DNA from: P52-10 sp041397365
GTDB lineage: Bacteria > Pseudomonadota > Alphaproteobacteria > Rhizobiales > Xanthobacteraceae
Direction: 5' to 3'
DNA: 64,000 nucleotides
NCBI GenBank assembly: GCA_041397365.1
Contig: JAWKWT010000004.1
Span: 62,001 to 126,000 of the forward strand
Every line of letters starts with the position of its first letter. The first letter of the stretch is position 1. The translations under genes and the position numbers were made by a program. The notes below the pieces were generated by a model. It was not told where the DNA came from, did no database searches, and saw nothing but the letters and a program-made list of their open reading frames with translations. Of the stretch, positions 8,731 through 19,085 are shown in pieces.

Positions 8731-10038
8731 ATGCTGACGGATCGCCCCCCTCTCCTCCTCGCCAACGCCCGGATCGTCGATCCGTCCCGCGATCTCGACG
8801 AACGTGGCGACGTGCTGATCGCCGGTGGCCTCATTCGCGATGCCCGCCGCGGCATCGGCGCGGCCGGCGTGCCGGAAGGCACCGAAATTCTCGATTGCTC
8901 CGGCAAGGTCGTGGCGCCGGGACTGATCGACATGATGGCGTTCGCCGGCGAGCCCGGCGCGAGCCATCGCGAGACTTTTGCGTCCGCCAGCCAGGCAGCG
9001 GCCGCGAGCGGCATCACCACGCTGCTGTGCCGGCCCGACACCTCGCCGACGATCGACAATTCCGCCACCGTCGATTTCGTGCTGCGCCGCGCGCGCGACA
9101 CCGCGATCATCAACATCCAGCCGATGGCCGCCCTCACCAAGGGATTGCGCGGTGTGGAGATGACCGAGTTCGGCCTGCTCAAGGCCGCCGGCGCGATCGC
9201 CTTCACCGACGCCGGCCACAGCGTGACAAACGCGCTGGTGATGCGCCGCGCGCTGACCTACGCGCGCGATTTCGATGCGCTGATCGTCCATCACACCGAG
9301 GACCCGCATCTGGTCGGCGAAGGCGTGATGAACGAAGGCGAGTTCGCCTCCAGGCTCGGGCTCGCGGGCGTGCCGACCGCGGCCGAAGCGGTGATGCTCG
9401 AACGCGACATGCGCCTCGTCGCGCTCACCGGCGGCCGCTACCACGCGGCGTCGCTGACCTGCATCGAGTCGCTGGAGATTTTGCAGCGCGCGAAGGATGC
9501 GGGACTGAACGTCACGGCGTCGGCCTCGATCAATCACGTGACGCTGAACGAGACCGATATCGGCCCGTATCGCACCTATCTGAAGCTCTCGCCGCCCTTG
9601 CGCTCGGAGGACGACCGGCTGGCGCTGGCGCGGGCGGTCGAGACCGGGCTGATCGACACGATCATTTCCGACCACAATCCGCAGGATGTCGAGACCAAGC
9701 GCCTGCCCTTCGCCGAAGCCGAATCCGGCGCGATCGGTCTTGAAACCATGCTGCCCGCCGGCTTGCGGCTGGTGCATAATGGCGAGGTCGGACTGAAAGC
9801 CCTGATCCGAGCGATGTCGACACGGCCCGCCGAACTGCTCGGCCTGCCGGGCGGCACGCTGCGGCCGGGCGCGCCAGCCGATATCGTCATCATCGATCTC
9901 GATACGCCGTGGATCGTCGATCCGGCGAAACTTCGCTCGTCCTGCAAGAACACGCCGTTCGACGAGGCGAAGTTCACCGGCGGCGCGGTGCGGACCATCG
10001 CCAGCGGCCGCACCGTGTTTCAACGGGCGATGCCTTGA
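8731..10038 (+). CDS. Dihydroorotase-like protein lacking the metal-binding HxH (pseudo-PyrC)
   Basis: The 435-residue protein has the overall amidohydrolase plan of type I dihydroorotases: an N-terminal beta sandwich, the APGLID turn, the PDTSPTIDN segment, SINHVTLNE, and the C-terminal STRPAELLGL followed by PADIVIIDLD. The usual HxH metal ligands after the LID turn are absent: the sequence is DMMAFAGEPG (residues about 67-76), with Met69 and Phe71 where His is expected. The late SDHAPH-type site is SDHNPQ. It therefore most likely has no dihydroorotase activity and acts as a structural partner of PyrB, as known for PyrC' of Pseudomonas. An active dihydroorotase should be encoded elsewhere. 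It follows pyrB and the small membrane protein with four bases spacing. Confidence 0.9.
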   Translation: MLTDRPPLLLANARIVDPSRDLDERGDVLIAGGLIRDARRGIGAAGVPEGTEILDCSGKVVAPGLIDMMAFAGEPGASHRETFASASQAAAASGITTLLCRPDTSPTIDNSATVDFVLRRARDTAIINIQPMAALTKGLRGVEMTEFGLLKAAGAIAFTDAGHSVTNALVMRRALTYARDFDALIVHHTEDPHLVGEGVMNEGEFASRLGLAGVPTAAEAVMLERDMRLVALTGGRYHAASLTCIESLEILQRAKDAGLNVTASASINHVTLNETDIGPYRTYLKLSPPLRSEDDRLALARAVETGLIDTIISDHNPQDVETKRLPFAEAESGAIGLETMLPAGLRLVHNGEVGLKALIRAMSTRPAELLGLPGGTLRPGAPADIVIIDLDTPWIVDPAKLRSSCKNTPFDEAKFTGGAVRTIASGRTVFQRAMP

Positions 10039-10078
10039 AGATATTCATCGGGCGGCGAAGCGCGCCGGGAGGACTGTC

Positions 10079-10672
10079 ATGCTGACACTGAATCTCGCGA
10101 TCTGCCTGCTCGTCGGCTATCTGTTCGGCTCGATCCCGTTCGGCCTGCTGCTGACCCGCCTCGCCGGCACGCGTGACATCCGCACCATCGGCTCCGGCAA
10201 TATCGGGGCGACCAATGTCCTGCGTACCGGCCGCAAGGGCCTTGCCGCCGCGACGCTGCTCGGCGACGCGCTGAAGGGCACTTTCGCCGTCATCGTCGGC
10301 GGCTATATCGCCGGGCCGAACGGCGCGATCGTCGCAGCATTCGGCGCGTTTCTCGGACACCTGTTTCCAGTGTGGCTGAAATTCCGCGGCGGCAAGGGGG
10401 TCGCGACCTATATCGGCCTTCTCATCGGCCTGTTGTGGCCGGCGGCGATCGCTTTCTGCGCGATCTGGCTCGTGGTCGCGGTCGTCACCCGCTATTCCTC
10501 GGCGGCGGCGCTGATGGCGAGTCTCGCGACGCCGTTCCTGCTCTGGTATTTCGGACACCCGGCGCTGGCGATCCTGTTCGCCTGGCTGACGCTGCTGCTC
10601 TGGTATATGCACCGCGGCAATATCGCCAAGCTGATGTCCGGGCAGGAATCGAAGATCGGCGCGAAAGCCTGA
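10079..10672 (+). CDS. plsY: Acyl-phosphate:glycerol-3-phosphate acyltransferase PlsY
   Basis: PlsY is the integral membrane enzyme that transfers the acyl group from acyl phosphate to glycerol 3-phosphate, making lysophosphatidic acid for phospholipid synthesis. Its motifs are all visible: GSIPFGLL near the N-terminus, the GSGNIGATNVLRTG loop, and the FRGGKGVAT loop, all within a 197-residue protein with about five hydrophobic helices. The length is typical. It starts 41 bases after the pseudo-PyrC stop and precedes dprA, on the same strand, so a shared transcript is plausible. Confidence 0.95.
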   Translation: MLTLNLAICLLVGYLFGSIPFGLLLTRLAGTRDIRTIGSGNIGATNVLRTGRKGLAAATLLGDALKGTFAVIVGGYIAGPNGAIVAAFGAFLGHLFPVWLKFRGGKGVATYIGLLIGLLWPAAIAFCAIWLVVAVVTRYSSAAALMASLATPFLLWYFGHPALAILFAWLTLLLWYMHRGNIAKLMSGQESKIGAKA

Positions 10673-10752
10673 GCGGCGCACGGATCGCGTTCTGCGCTAT
10701 CAATTGGTCGTGATAGGATCGGCGTGGCCATTCCAGCGCCAGATGCCTCGCG

Positions 10753-11853
10753 ATGTTCATCAAACTGACCGACGACCAACGTATCGACTGGCTCCGCCTG
10801 ATCCGCTCCGACAATGTCGGGCCGCGGACGTTCCGGAGCCTGATCAATCATGCCGGCAGCGCCAGCGCGGCGCTTCGCCTGCTGCCCGATCTCGCGCGGC
10901 GCGGCGGCGCGCAGCGCATCGGCCGCATCTGCTCGCAAGAGGAAGCTGAACGGGAGATCGCGAAAGCGCGCAGCCTTGGCGTGCGTTTCGTGGCTCCCGG
11001 CGAGAACGGATATCCGCCCCGCCTCGCCGCGATCGACGACGCGCCGCCGCTGCTGGCGATCGGCGGCGACCTTGCGACGCTGATGCGGCCGATGATCGGC
11101 GTGGTCGGTTCGCGCAATGCATCCGGAGCCGGCATGAAATTCGCGCAGATTCTTTCGCGCGAACTCGGACAGGCCGGGCTTGTCATCATTTCCGGCCTGG
11201 CGCGCGGCATCGATCTCGCCGCGCATAAAGCCGCGCTGGCGACCGGCACAGTGGCGGCGCTGGGCGGCGGCCACAACCAGATCTATCCGCCGGAGCACAC
11301 GCCGCTGCTCAAGGAAATCACCGGCGGAAACGGCGCGGCGATCTCCGAAATGCCGCTGGATCACACCCCGCGGGCGCGCGATTTTCCAAGGCGCAACCGG
11401 CTGATTTCCGGCGCGGCCATCGGCGTGGTGGTGGTGGAGGCCGCGCACCGCTCGGGCTCGCTCATCACCGCGCGGCTCGCCGCCGAACAGGGACGCGAGG
11501 TGTTCGCCGTTCCCGGCTCGCCGCTCGATCCGCGTGCCACCGGCACCAATCATCTGATCCAGCAAGGCGCGGCGCTCGTCACCTCGGCGGCCGATATCCT
11601 GAATATCATCAATCCGATCCTCGACCGGCCGATCGCTTCCCTCGACGAACCGCCGACGGAGCCTGAGGCGCAGGCTCCGGACGACAGCGAGCGCGCGCGC
11701 GTGCTGTCGCTGCTGGGGCCGACCTCGCTCGACATCGACGATCTGGTCCGGCTTTCGGGCGCATCGGTTTCATCGGTGCGGATCATCCTGCTCGAACTGG
11801 AATTGGCCGGCAGGCTCGAACGGCAAGGTGGCGGCCTCGTCGCGCTGAGATAA
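10753..11853 (+). CDS. dprA: DNA-processing protein DprA
   Basis: DprA binds single-stranded DNA and loads RecA during natural transformation. The Rossmann-like core shows VVGSRNASGAG, the ISGLARGIDLAAHKAAL segment, LGGGHNQIYPPEH, the FPRRNRLISG stretch, and EAAHRSGSLITARLA with AVPGSPLDPRATGTN. An N-terminal helix-hairpin-like domain and a C-terminal winged-helix-like segment (about residues 310-366) complete the 366-residue protein. It follows plsY by 80 bases. Most Rhizobiales carry dprA without known competence, so its cellular use is uncertain. Confidence 0.93.
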   Translation: MFIKLTDDQRIDWLRLIRSDNVGPRTFRSLINHAGSASAALRLLPDLARRGGAQRIGRICSQEEAEREIAKARSLGVRFVAPGENGYPPRLAAIDDAPPLLAIGGDLATLMRPMIGVVGSRNASGAGMKFAQILSRELGQAGLVIISGLARGIDLAAHKAALATGTVAALGGGHNQIYPPEHTPLLKEITGGNGAAISEMPLDHTPRARDFPRRNRLISGAAIGVVVVEAAHRSGSLITARLAAEQGREVFAVPGSPLDPRATGTNHLIQQGAALVTSAADILNIINPILDRPIASLDEPPTEPEAQAPDDSERARVLSLLGPTSLDIDDLVRLSGASVSSVRIILLELELAGRLERQGGGLVALR

Positions 11854-11983
11854 AGTCGCGCTGAGATAACGGAGCATGATCGTCGGAAAGCCCGCCCACG
11901 GACTTGATCCGGGGTGGAAACCGATTTGCGCTTGGCGACCTTCGGGGCGGATCAGGGCAAGCTCAGGCGTCGATTTGCTTCAA

Positions 11984-12211
11984 TCACTTGCGCTGGCGGT
12001 CTTGGCATTGGCGGACGATCTCGGCCGCTTCCATACGCACCATGTCGAGCAGATAGGCGAGCGTCTCAAGGCTGTGGCGGCGGGCGAGCTGGGCAAATTC
12101 CTCAACAGAGGATCCGATGAATTCCGCGGCCTCAAGCCTGTCGCCCTGGCCGGCCGGCTCGGTTTCGGCCGACGATCGCTGGCCCCGTCTCGCCCTCGCT
12201 TCCACTGCCAT
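11984..12211 (-). CDS. Conserved small alphaproteobacterial protein, unknown function
   Basis: A 75-residue protein read from the ATG at 12211 (MAVEARARRGQR). The frame is open to 12268, but that extension reaches into the repeated AT-rich stretch and looks non-coding, so the shorter start is chosen. The C-terminal two thirds (EFIGSSVEEFAQLARRHSLE, then TLAYLLDMVRMEAAE) are helical. I recall similar short proteins at the dprA-topA junction of related genomes. No domain or function is known to me. It is divergent from topA. Confidence 0.6.
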   Translation of the reverse strand: MAVEARARRGQRSSAETEPAGQGDRLEAAEFIGSSVEEFAQLARRHSLETLAYLLDMVRMEAAEIVRQCQDRQRK

Positions 12212-12262
12212 GACGTTCACCCGCACATCAGTTGAATCGATCCAAAAACTATAATGATGAAC

Positions 12263-12315
12263 GACCAAAAATACAACTTTAGATTACATAAATGACCAAT
12301 AATACAACCTAAGAT
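12263..12315. repeat. Pair of imperfect 22-base direct repeats upstream of topA
   Basis: Copies at 12263-12284 and 12294-12315 share 19 of 22 bases (GACCAA-AATACAAC--AGAT core). Their starts are 31 bases apart, about three helical turns. The octamer GATGAACG flanks both ends. They lie in the AT-rich gap between the small minus-strand gene and topA and could be operator sites. Confidence 0.6.
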
Positions 12316-12435
12316 GAACGTCCGTTGCGACGCGGCATTTGACAGAGAGCCCTGCGAACACCATGTTCCGCCGCAAACGGGCTGTCGCGAGTCTGGCACC
12401 GCCGCCCTTGTACAGCCGCAAACCCTTGGAATTGC

Positions 12436-15149
12436 ATGAATATCGTCATTGTCGAGTCGCCTGCAAAGGCCAAGACGATCAATAAATATCTGGGACCCTC
12501 CTACGAGGTCCTGGCGTCGTTCGGTCACATCCGCGACCTTCCGGCGAAGAACGGCTCTGTCGATCCGGAGGAAAATTTCCGGATGATCTGGGAGATCGAC
12601 CCGAAGGCGTCCGGCCGGCTCAACGACATCGCCAAGGCAGTGAAGGGAGCGGACAAGCTTATTCTCGCAACCGACCCGGATCGCGAAGGCGAAGCCATTT
12701 CCTGGCACGTTCTCGAAGTGCTCAAGCAAAAGCGCGCGCTGAAGGATCAGGAGATCGAGCGCGTGGTGTTCAACGCCATCACCAAGCAGGCGGTGACGGA
12801 TGCGATGAAGCATCCGCGCAAGATCGACGGCGCGCTGGTCGACGCCTATATGGCGCGCCGCGCGCTGGACTATCTGGTCGGCTTCACGCTCTCCCCCGTG
12901 CTCTGGCGGAAACTGCCGGGCGCGCGTTCGGCCGGGCGCGTGCAGTCGGTCGCGCTGCGGCTCGTCTGCGACCGCGAGTTGGAGATCGAGAAGTTCGTTC
13001 CGCGCGAATACTGGTCGCTGGTGGCGACGCTGGCGACGCCGCGCCGCGACACCTTCGAGGCGCGTCTGGTCGGCGCGGACGGAAAGAAGATCCAGCGTCT
13101 GGACATCGGCTCCGGCGCGGAAGCCGAGGAATTCCGCAAAGCGATCGAGGCGGCGAATTTCACCGTCACGACCGTCGAGGCGAAGCCCGCGCGGCGCAAT
13201 CCTTACGCGCCGTTCACGACCTCCACCTTGCAGCAGGAGGCGAGCCGCAAGCTCGGCTTTGCACCATCGCATACGATGCGGATCGCGCAGCGCCTATATG
13301 AAGGCGTCAATATCGGCGGAGAAACCACCGGCCTCATCACCTATATGCGAACCGACGGCGTGCAGATGGCGCCGGAGGCGATCGCGCAGGCGCGTCAGGT
13401 GATCGGCGGCGATTACGGTGCGAACTACGTCCCCTCCTCGCCGCGCGAATATCAGGCCCGCGCCAAGAATGCGCAGGAAGCGCATGAGGCGATCCGCCCG
13501 ACCGACATGACGCGGCGCCCGCGCGAGATGGCCAAGCGGCTCGATCCGGAGCAGGCGCGGCTTTACGAACTGATCTGGCTGCGCGCGATCGCGAGCCAGA
13601 TGGAATCAGCCGAACTGGAACGCACCACCGTCGATATCACGGCGAAAGCAGGTGCCCGCACGCTGGACTTCCGCGCCACCGGACAGGTCGTCAAATTCGA
13701 CGGATTCCTGGCCCTCTATCAGGAAGGCACCGACGACTCGGCCGATGACGACGACAGCCGCCGTCTGCCGGCGATGAGTGAGGGCGAGCCGCTCGACCGC
13801 AAGGATCTGAGCGTCACGCAGCACTTCACCGAGCCGCCGCCGCGGTTTTCGGAAGCCTCGCTCGTCAAGCGCATGGAAGAACTCGGCATCGGCCGGCCGT
13901 CGACCTATGCCTCGATCCTGCAAGTGCTGAAGGATCGCGGCTATGTGAAGCTCGACAAGAAGCGCCTCTATGCGGAGGACAAGGGTCGCGTCGTGGTGGC
14001 GTTCCTTGAGAATTTTTCGCGCGCTATGTTGAATATGATTTCACAGCCTCGCTGGAGGATCAGCTCGACCGGATTTCCAACAACGAGATCGCATGGCGCG
14101 ACGTGTTGCAGGATTTCTGGCAGGGCTTTATCGGCGCGGTCGACGAGATCAAGGAGCTGCGCGTCTCGCAGGTTCTCGACGTGCTCGACGACATGCTGGG
14201 GCCGCACATCTATCCGCCGCGCGAGGACGGCGGCGATCCGCGTCAGTGCCCGACCTGCGGCACCGGCCGGCTGAACCTGAAGGCAGGCAAGTTCGGCGCG
14301 TTCGTCGGCTGCACCAATTATCCCGAATGCCGCTACACCCGGCCGCTCGCGGCATCGAGCACCGATGTCGGCGACAAAGTGCTGGGTCAGGACCCGGAGA
14401 CGGGCCTCGACGTCGCGGTCAAGTCGGGACGGTTCGGACCGTACATCCAGCTCGGCGAGCAGAAGGATGTCGGCGAAGGCGAGAAGCCGAAGCGCGCCGG
14501 CATTCCCAAGGGCATGTCGCCAGGCGATGTCGAGCTTGAGCTTGCGCTGAAGCTCCTGTCGCTACCGCGCGAGATCGGCCGCCATCCGGAAACAGGCGAG
14601 CCGATCACCGCCGGCATCGGCCGCTTCGGCCCGTTCGTGCGGCACGAAAAGACCTATGCCAGCCTGGAGGCCGGCGACGACGTTTACAATATCGGCCTGA
14701 ACCGCGCGGTGACGTTGATCGCCGAGAAGGTGGCGAAGGGTCCGGGCCGCGGACGTTTCCAGAAAGACCCCGGCAAGCCGGTGGGCGAACATCCGAGCGG
14801 CGGCGTCATTACGGTGAAGGACGGCCGCTACGGTCCTTATGTCACCCATGACGGCACCAACGCCACGCTGCCCGACGGCGTGACGCCGGAGACGGTGACG
14901 CTCGCGCAGGCGATCGAGCTGATCGACGCACGCGCCGGCAAGGGCAAGCCGAAGAAGCGCTCGGCGAAGAAGGCGGCTCCGAAAAAGAAGGCGGCTGCGA
15001 GCGAGGCGACGGACGCAAAGCCCGCCAAGAAGGCCGCAACGAAATCGCCGGCGAAGAAATCTGTAGCGAAGGCGCGCGGCACCGTCACCGACAAGACGCC
15101 CGCCGCCGCCAAAGCGCCAGCGAAAAAGGCTGCTGGCAAAGCGAGCTAG
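12436..15149 (+). CDS. topA: DNA topoisomerase I, one frameshift
   Basis: TopA relaxes negative supercoils by single-strand passage. The Toprim domain opens with MNIVIVESPAKAKTINKYLG and contains the acidic DPDREGEAISWH site. The catalytic Tyr lies in LITYMRTDGVQ (about residue 305). The C-terminal part carries a zinc-ribbon (CPTCGTGRLNLKAGKFGAFVGC), further topo-C repeats and a Lys/Ala-rich tail (residues after about 825). The frame breaks at the T run 14013-14017. Six Ts instead of five would give ENFFARYVEYDFTAS and join the two halves, so the break is most likely a homopolymer deletion. The corrected protein is about 905 residues, usual for alphaproteobacteria. rnr follows 29 bases later. 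Confidence 0.92.
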
Positions 15150-15178
15150 TTAAGAAGCAGGAAGGTCATCGGACCGCC

Positions 15179-17538
15179 GTGAAGAAGAAGCGCGACGCCT
15201 CAAGCAGCCTGCCCTCGCGGGAGGACATTGTCGCGTTCGTCCGCTCGCAATCGGGCGAGGTCGGCAAGCGCGAGATCGCCCGCGCCTTCGGACTGAAAAA
15301 CGCCGACCGGATCGAGTTGAAACGGCTGCTGCGCGAACTCGCTGACGATGGCGTGCTGGCGCGGCGCGGCCGCAAGACGCATCACCTCGCAGGCGAATTG
15401 CCGCCGGTGATCGCCGCCGATATCGAGGGGCGCGACGCGGACGGCGAACTGATCGCCGTGCCGGCCGAATGGGACGAGGAACGCGGCGCGGCGCCTAAGA
15501 TTGCCGTCCATGTCTCGCGCCGCGCGCATGCGGGCGCGGCCGGCGGCGTCGGCGACCGCGTGTTGCTGCGCATCGAGAAAGGCGACGATGATGACGGCGC
15601 ACTCCAATTGCGCGGCCGCATCATCAAGGTGCTCGACAAGGTCAAGCATCGCATCCTCGGTATTTTCAGAAGCCTCCCGGATGGCGGCGGCCGGCTGGTG
15701 CCGATCGACAAGAAGAATGTCGGCCGCGAACTGGCGATCGCCGCAAGCGACACGATGGACGCGAAGGACGGCGACCTGATCTCGGTCGAGCTGTCGCGCG
15801 GGCGCGGCTACGGCCTTCCGTCAGGAAAGGTGAAGGAAAAGCTTGGATCGCTGAAGAGCGAGCGCGCGATCAGCCTGATCGCGATCCACGCACATGAAAT
15901 CCCGAATGTGTTTCCGCCGGCGGCACTTCGAGAAGCGGAGGAAGCAAAGCCCGCGACGCTCGAAAGCCGCGAGGACTGGCGCGACCTTCCGCTCGTCACC
16001 ATCGATCCACCGGACGCCAAGGATCATGACGACGCGGTTCATGCGATGCCGGATGACGATCCGGACAACAAAGGCGGCTTCATCGTCACGGTCGCGATCG
16101 CCGACGTCTCCTATTATGTGCGGCCGGGTTCGGCGCTCGACCGCGAGGCGCTGAAGCGCGGCAATTCGGTGTATTTCCCGGATCGCGTCGTGCCGATGCT
16201 GCCTGAGCGCATCTCCAACGATCTGTGCTCGCTGGTGCCGGGCGCTCCGCGCGGCGCGCTCGCCGTCCGCATGGTGATTGCCAAGGACGGGCGCAAGCGT
16301 TCGCATACGTTTCACCGCGTGCTGATGCGCTCGGCCGCGAAGCTGCATTACGCGCAGGCGCAGGCCGCCATCGACGGCCAAGCGGACGACATCACAGGTC
16401 CCTTGCTGAAACCGATTCTCGAGCCGCTTTACGCGGCTTATGCAGCGGTCAAAAAGGCGCGCGATGCCCGCGAGCCGCTCGACCTCGATCTGCCGAACGC
16501 AAAATCCTCTTGAGGCCGGGCGGCACCGTCGACCGGATCATCACGCCCGAACGCCTCGACGCCCACAAGCTGATCGAGGAATTCATGATCCTCGCCAATG
16601 TGGCGGCGGCCGAGACACTGGAAAAGCGGGCGACGCCGCTGATCTATCGCGTCCATGACGAACCGGGCCTCGAAAAACTCGTCGCCTTGCGCGAATTCTT
16701 GCAGACGCTCGACATCGCCTTTCCGAAGACCGGCGCGCTGCGCCCCGCTCTCTTCAACCGCACGCTGCATCAGGTCAGCGGCCACGAGGCCGAGCAGCTC
16801 GTCAACGAGATCGTGCTGCGCTCGCAGGCGCAGGCGGAATATGCGGCGGAGAATTACGGGCATTTCGGCCTGAACCTTCGCCGCTACGCGCATTTCACCT
16901 CGCCGATCCGCCGCTATGCCGACCTGATCGTGCATCGCGCGCTGGTGCGTGCGCTCAATCTCGGCCCCGGCGGCCTGCCGGACACCGAGACGCTGGAAAC
17001 ACTGGCGGAAACCGCCGCCGCCATCTCCGCGACCGAGCGGCGCGCGATGAAGGCGGAGCGGGAGACGAGCGACCGGCTGATCGCGCATTTTCTGGCCGAT
17101 CGCGTCGGCGCGACGTTCGGGGGACGGATTTCCGGCGTCACGCGATCGGCTCTGTTCGTCAAGCTCGACGACACCGGGGCCGACGGGATGATTCCCATCC
17201 GCACCCTCGGCGACGAGTATTTCCAGTATGACGAAGCCCGCCATGCGCTGGTCGGCACGCGCAGCGGAGCCATGCACAGGCTGGGCGACAGAGTCGAGGT
17301 CCGTCTGGTAGAAGCGGCTCCGGTTGCTGGCGCGCTCCGCTTCGAAATGTTGTCGGGCGCGCGCGAGACGACGACGCGCCGGCCGGGCCGCACGGCACGG
17401 GCCGCCGACAAGCGCCCCAGCCGCGACCGGCAGGAGCGTGCGTTTGTCGCGGGCAAGCGGCGCGAGAAGACGTCCAAGCGGCCGAAAGCCGGCAAATCCG
17501 GGCCCAAAAAGGCCAAGCACAAAGGCAAGCGGCGATGA
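15179..17538 (+). CDS. rnr: Ribonuclease R, one frameshift
   Basis: RNase R is a processive 3'-5' exoribonuclease that degrades structured RNA. From the GTG at 15179 come an N-terminal winged-helix region, cold-shock-like domains, and the RNB catalytic domain with the acidic cluster TIDPPDAKDHDDAVHA (about residues 275-290) and later HFTSPIRRYADL. A C-terminal S1 domain (FGGRISGVTRSALFVKLDDT) and a basic Lys/Arg tail follow. The frame breaks at 16495: adding one G (CCGG for CCG) turns PNAKSS-stop into PERKILLRPGGT and restores the family. Corrected length is about 787 residues. Its stop overlaps the next start as ATGA. Confidence 0.92.
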
Positions 17539-17987
17539 CAGAGGCGAATCAGGTTTGGACCAATCAGGCCGCGGCCGTTCCCAAGCGCGATCTGTGGACC
17601 GCGATCCGCCGGGGCTTGCGCTGCCGCTGCCCGAATTGCGGCGAAGGCAAGCTGTTCCGCGCCTATCTGAAGACGGTCGACCAGTGCGACGTCTGCGGGC
17701 AGGAGATCCACCACCACCGCGCCGACGACCTGCCGGCCTACCTCGTCATCGTCATCGTCGGACACATCATCGTGCCCCTGCTGCTGGCGGTCGAGAAAGG
17801 GTTCCAGCCCCCCTATCTGGTGCATCTTGTGGTATGGCTCCCCCTCACGCTTATCATGTCGCTGGCATTGCTCCCGCCGATCAAAGGGGCCACTGTCGGC
17901 TTGCAGTGGGCGTTCCGGATGCATGGATTTGACGAGAACAGCCCCGTCGATCCGCTCGAGGCGGGTTTGAAAGAAAATAAAATTTGA
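17535..17987 (+). CDS. DUF983 zinc-ribbon membrane protein
   Basis: A 150-residue protein with two CxxC pairs near the N-terminus (CPNCGEGKLF and CDVCGQEI) forming a likely zinc ribbon, then two or three hydrophobic helices (LVIVIVGHIIVPLLLAVE and WLPLTLIMSLALLPPIKG). This is the DUF983 pattern. The function of the family is unknown. Its ATG overlaps the rnr TGA by four bases and the NUDIX gene begins eight bases after its stop, so it sits in the rnr transcript. Confidence 0.85.
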   Translation: MTEANQVWTNQAAAVPKRDLWTAIRRGLRCRCPNCGEGKLFRAYLKTVDQCDVCGQEIHHHRADDLPAYLVIVIVGHIIVPLLLAVEKGFQPPYLVHLVVWLPLTLIMSLALLPPIKGATVGLQWAFRMHGFDENSPVDPLEAGLKENKI

Positions 17988-17994
17988 GGAACGA

Positions 17995-18762
17995 ATGACC
18001 GACACGACCGCGCAGGGCTCCAAGCTTCCCAATCCCGGCAATTACCGCGAAGACACCACCAAGCACCCCTATTTCCGGCCCAAGGATGCGGCGACGCTGA
18101 TCCTGATCGACCGGGAGGCCCATAAGCCGAAGGTGCTGGTCGGCAAGCGGCACGACAAGGTCGTCTTCATGCCGAGCGCCTTCGTGTTTCCGGGCGGGCG
18201 CGTCGATCCGAACGACAACAAGGTGACGGTGGCCGCGCCGATTCCGCCGGAACTCGAAGCCAGACTGCTCCAGGGCAGCCCGAAGACGACGACTTCGCGC
18301 GCCCGCGCGCTGGCCAATGCCGCCATTCGCGAAGCCTGCGAGGAGACCGGCCTCTGCCTCGGCAAGCCGAGCAACGGCGTTTCGGCGAAATTCGAGGGAA
18401 GCTGGAAGCCGTTCGGCGACGCGGGTCTCATCCCCGACCCGTCCTCGCTGTTCCTGATCGCCCGCGCGATCACCCCGCCCGGCCGGGTCAAGCGATTCGA
18501 CACGCGCTTCTTCACCGCCGATGCATCGGCGATCGCGCATCAGGTCGAGGGCATCGTCCACGCCGACGCGGAGCTGGTCGAGCTGGTCTGGGTCGAAATC
18601 GGCTCGCAGCCGCTGGCCAATATGCACCCGATGACGGTCAAGGTTTTGCAGCAACTGGAAATCCGGCTTGCGGCCGGTCCCTTGCGTCATGACGCCCCGA
18701 TCCCGTTTTTCCACTTCTATGGCGGGAAAATGCAGATGGACATGATGCCCGGAAACATCTGA
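17995..18762 (+). CDS. NUDIX hydrolase
   Basis: NUDIX enzymes cleave nucleoside diphosphates linked to another moiety. The signature is present as FVFPGGRVD followed at distance by AIREACEETGL, which carries the REACEE metal-binding core; the spacer between the Gly and this helix is longer than in short NUDIX proteins, as in the NUDT19/CoA-type branch. The 255-residue length fits that branch. The substrate is not determinable from sequence. It lies at the end of the topA-rnr-DUF983 run. Confidence 0.85.
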   Translation: MTDTTAQGSKLPNPGNYREDTTKHPYFRPKDAATLILIDREAHKPKVLVGKRHDKVVFMPSAFVFPGGRVDPNDNKVTVAAPIPPELEARLLQGSPKTTTSRARALANAAIREACEETGLCLGKPSNGVSAKFEGSWKPFGDAGLIPDPSSLFLIARAITPPGRVKRFDTRFFTADASAIAHQVEGIVHADAELVELVWVEIGSQPLANMHPMTVKVLQQLEIRLAAGPLRHDAPIPFFHFYGGKMQMDMMPGNI

Positions 18763-18893
18763 TTCCGGCGACTTTCGAGGGTTTCGGGCCAGTTCCGTCC
18801 TTGACTTTGCGTTCGTCCCGGCTAGGTTGCCGGCCAATGAATTGGGCGGGGTTTCCCCGCCCTCGCCTTTTCTAACGCTTTCGAGGTTCCGTC

Positions 18894-19061
18894 ATGGCCA
18901 AGGCCGTCACCATCAAGGTCAAGCTCGTTTCGAGCGCCGACACCGGCTTCTATTATGTCGCCAAGAAGAACTCGCGCACGATGACCGACAAGATGAAGAA
19001 GAAGAAGTACGATCCGGTCGCCAAGAAGCACGTCGAGTTCGTCGAAGCGAAGATCAAGTAA
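18894..19061 (+). CDS. rpmG: 50S ribosomal protein L33
   Basis: A 55-residue basic protein starting MAKAVTIKVKLVSSADTGFY and containing the TMTDKMKKKKYDP segment, the standard alphaproteobacterial L33. It lacks the paired cysteines, so it is the zinc-free form. The ATG at 18894 fits the family exactly. A strong hairpin terminator begins 24 bases after the stop. Confidence 0.95.
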   Translation: MAKAVTIKVKLVSSADTGFYYVAKKNSRTMTDKMKKKKYDPVAKKHVEFVEAKIK

Positions 19062-19085
19062 GCTTGCGCATCATTGCGAAATAAG

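Noticed and set aside
8653..10023. A 456-codon frame on the minus strand opposite the dihydroorotase-like gene
   Set aside because: Antisense to a recognised gene with no family motifs; the amino-acid mix is that of a GC-rich shadow.
11871..11930. A sequence resembling a fifth copy of the dispersed palindrome (GGAGCATGATCGTCGGAAAG)
   Set aside because: Only the left end matches; the right inverted end is missing, so it was not called as a copy.
12217..13272. A 351-codon frame on the minus strand opposite the start of topA
   Set aside because: Antisense to the Toprim domain, and its end reaches into the AT-rich repeat; no motifs.
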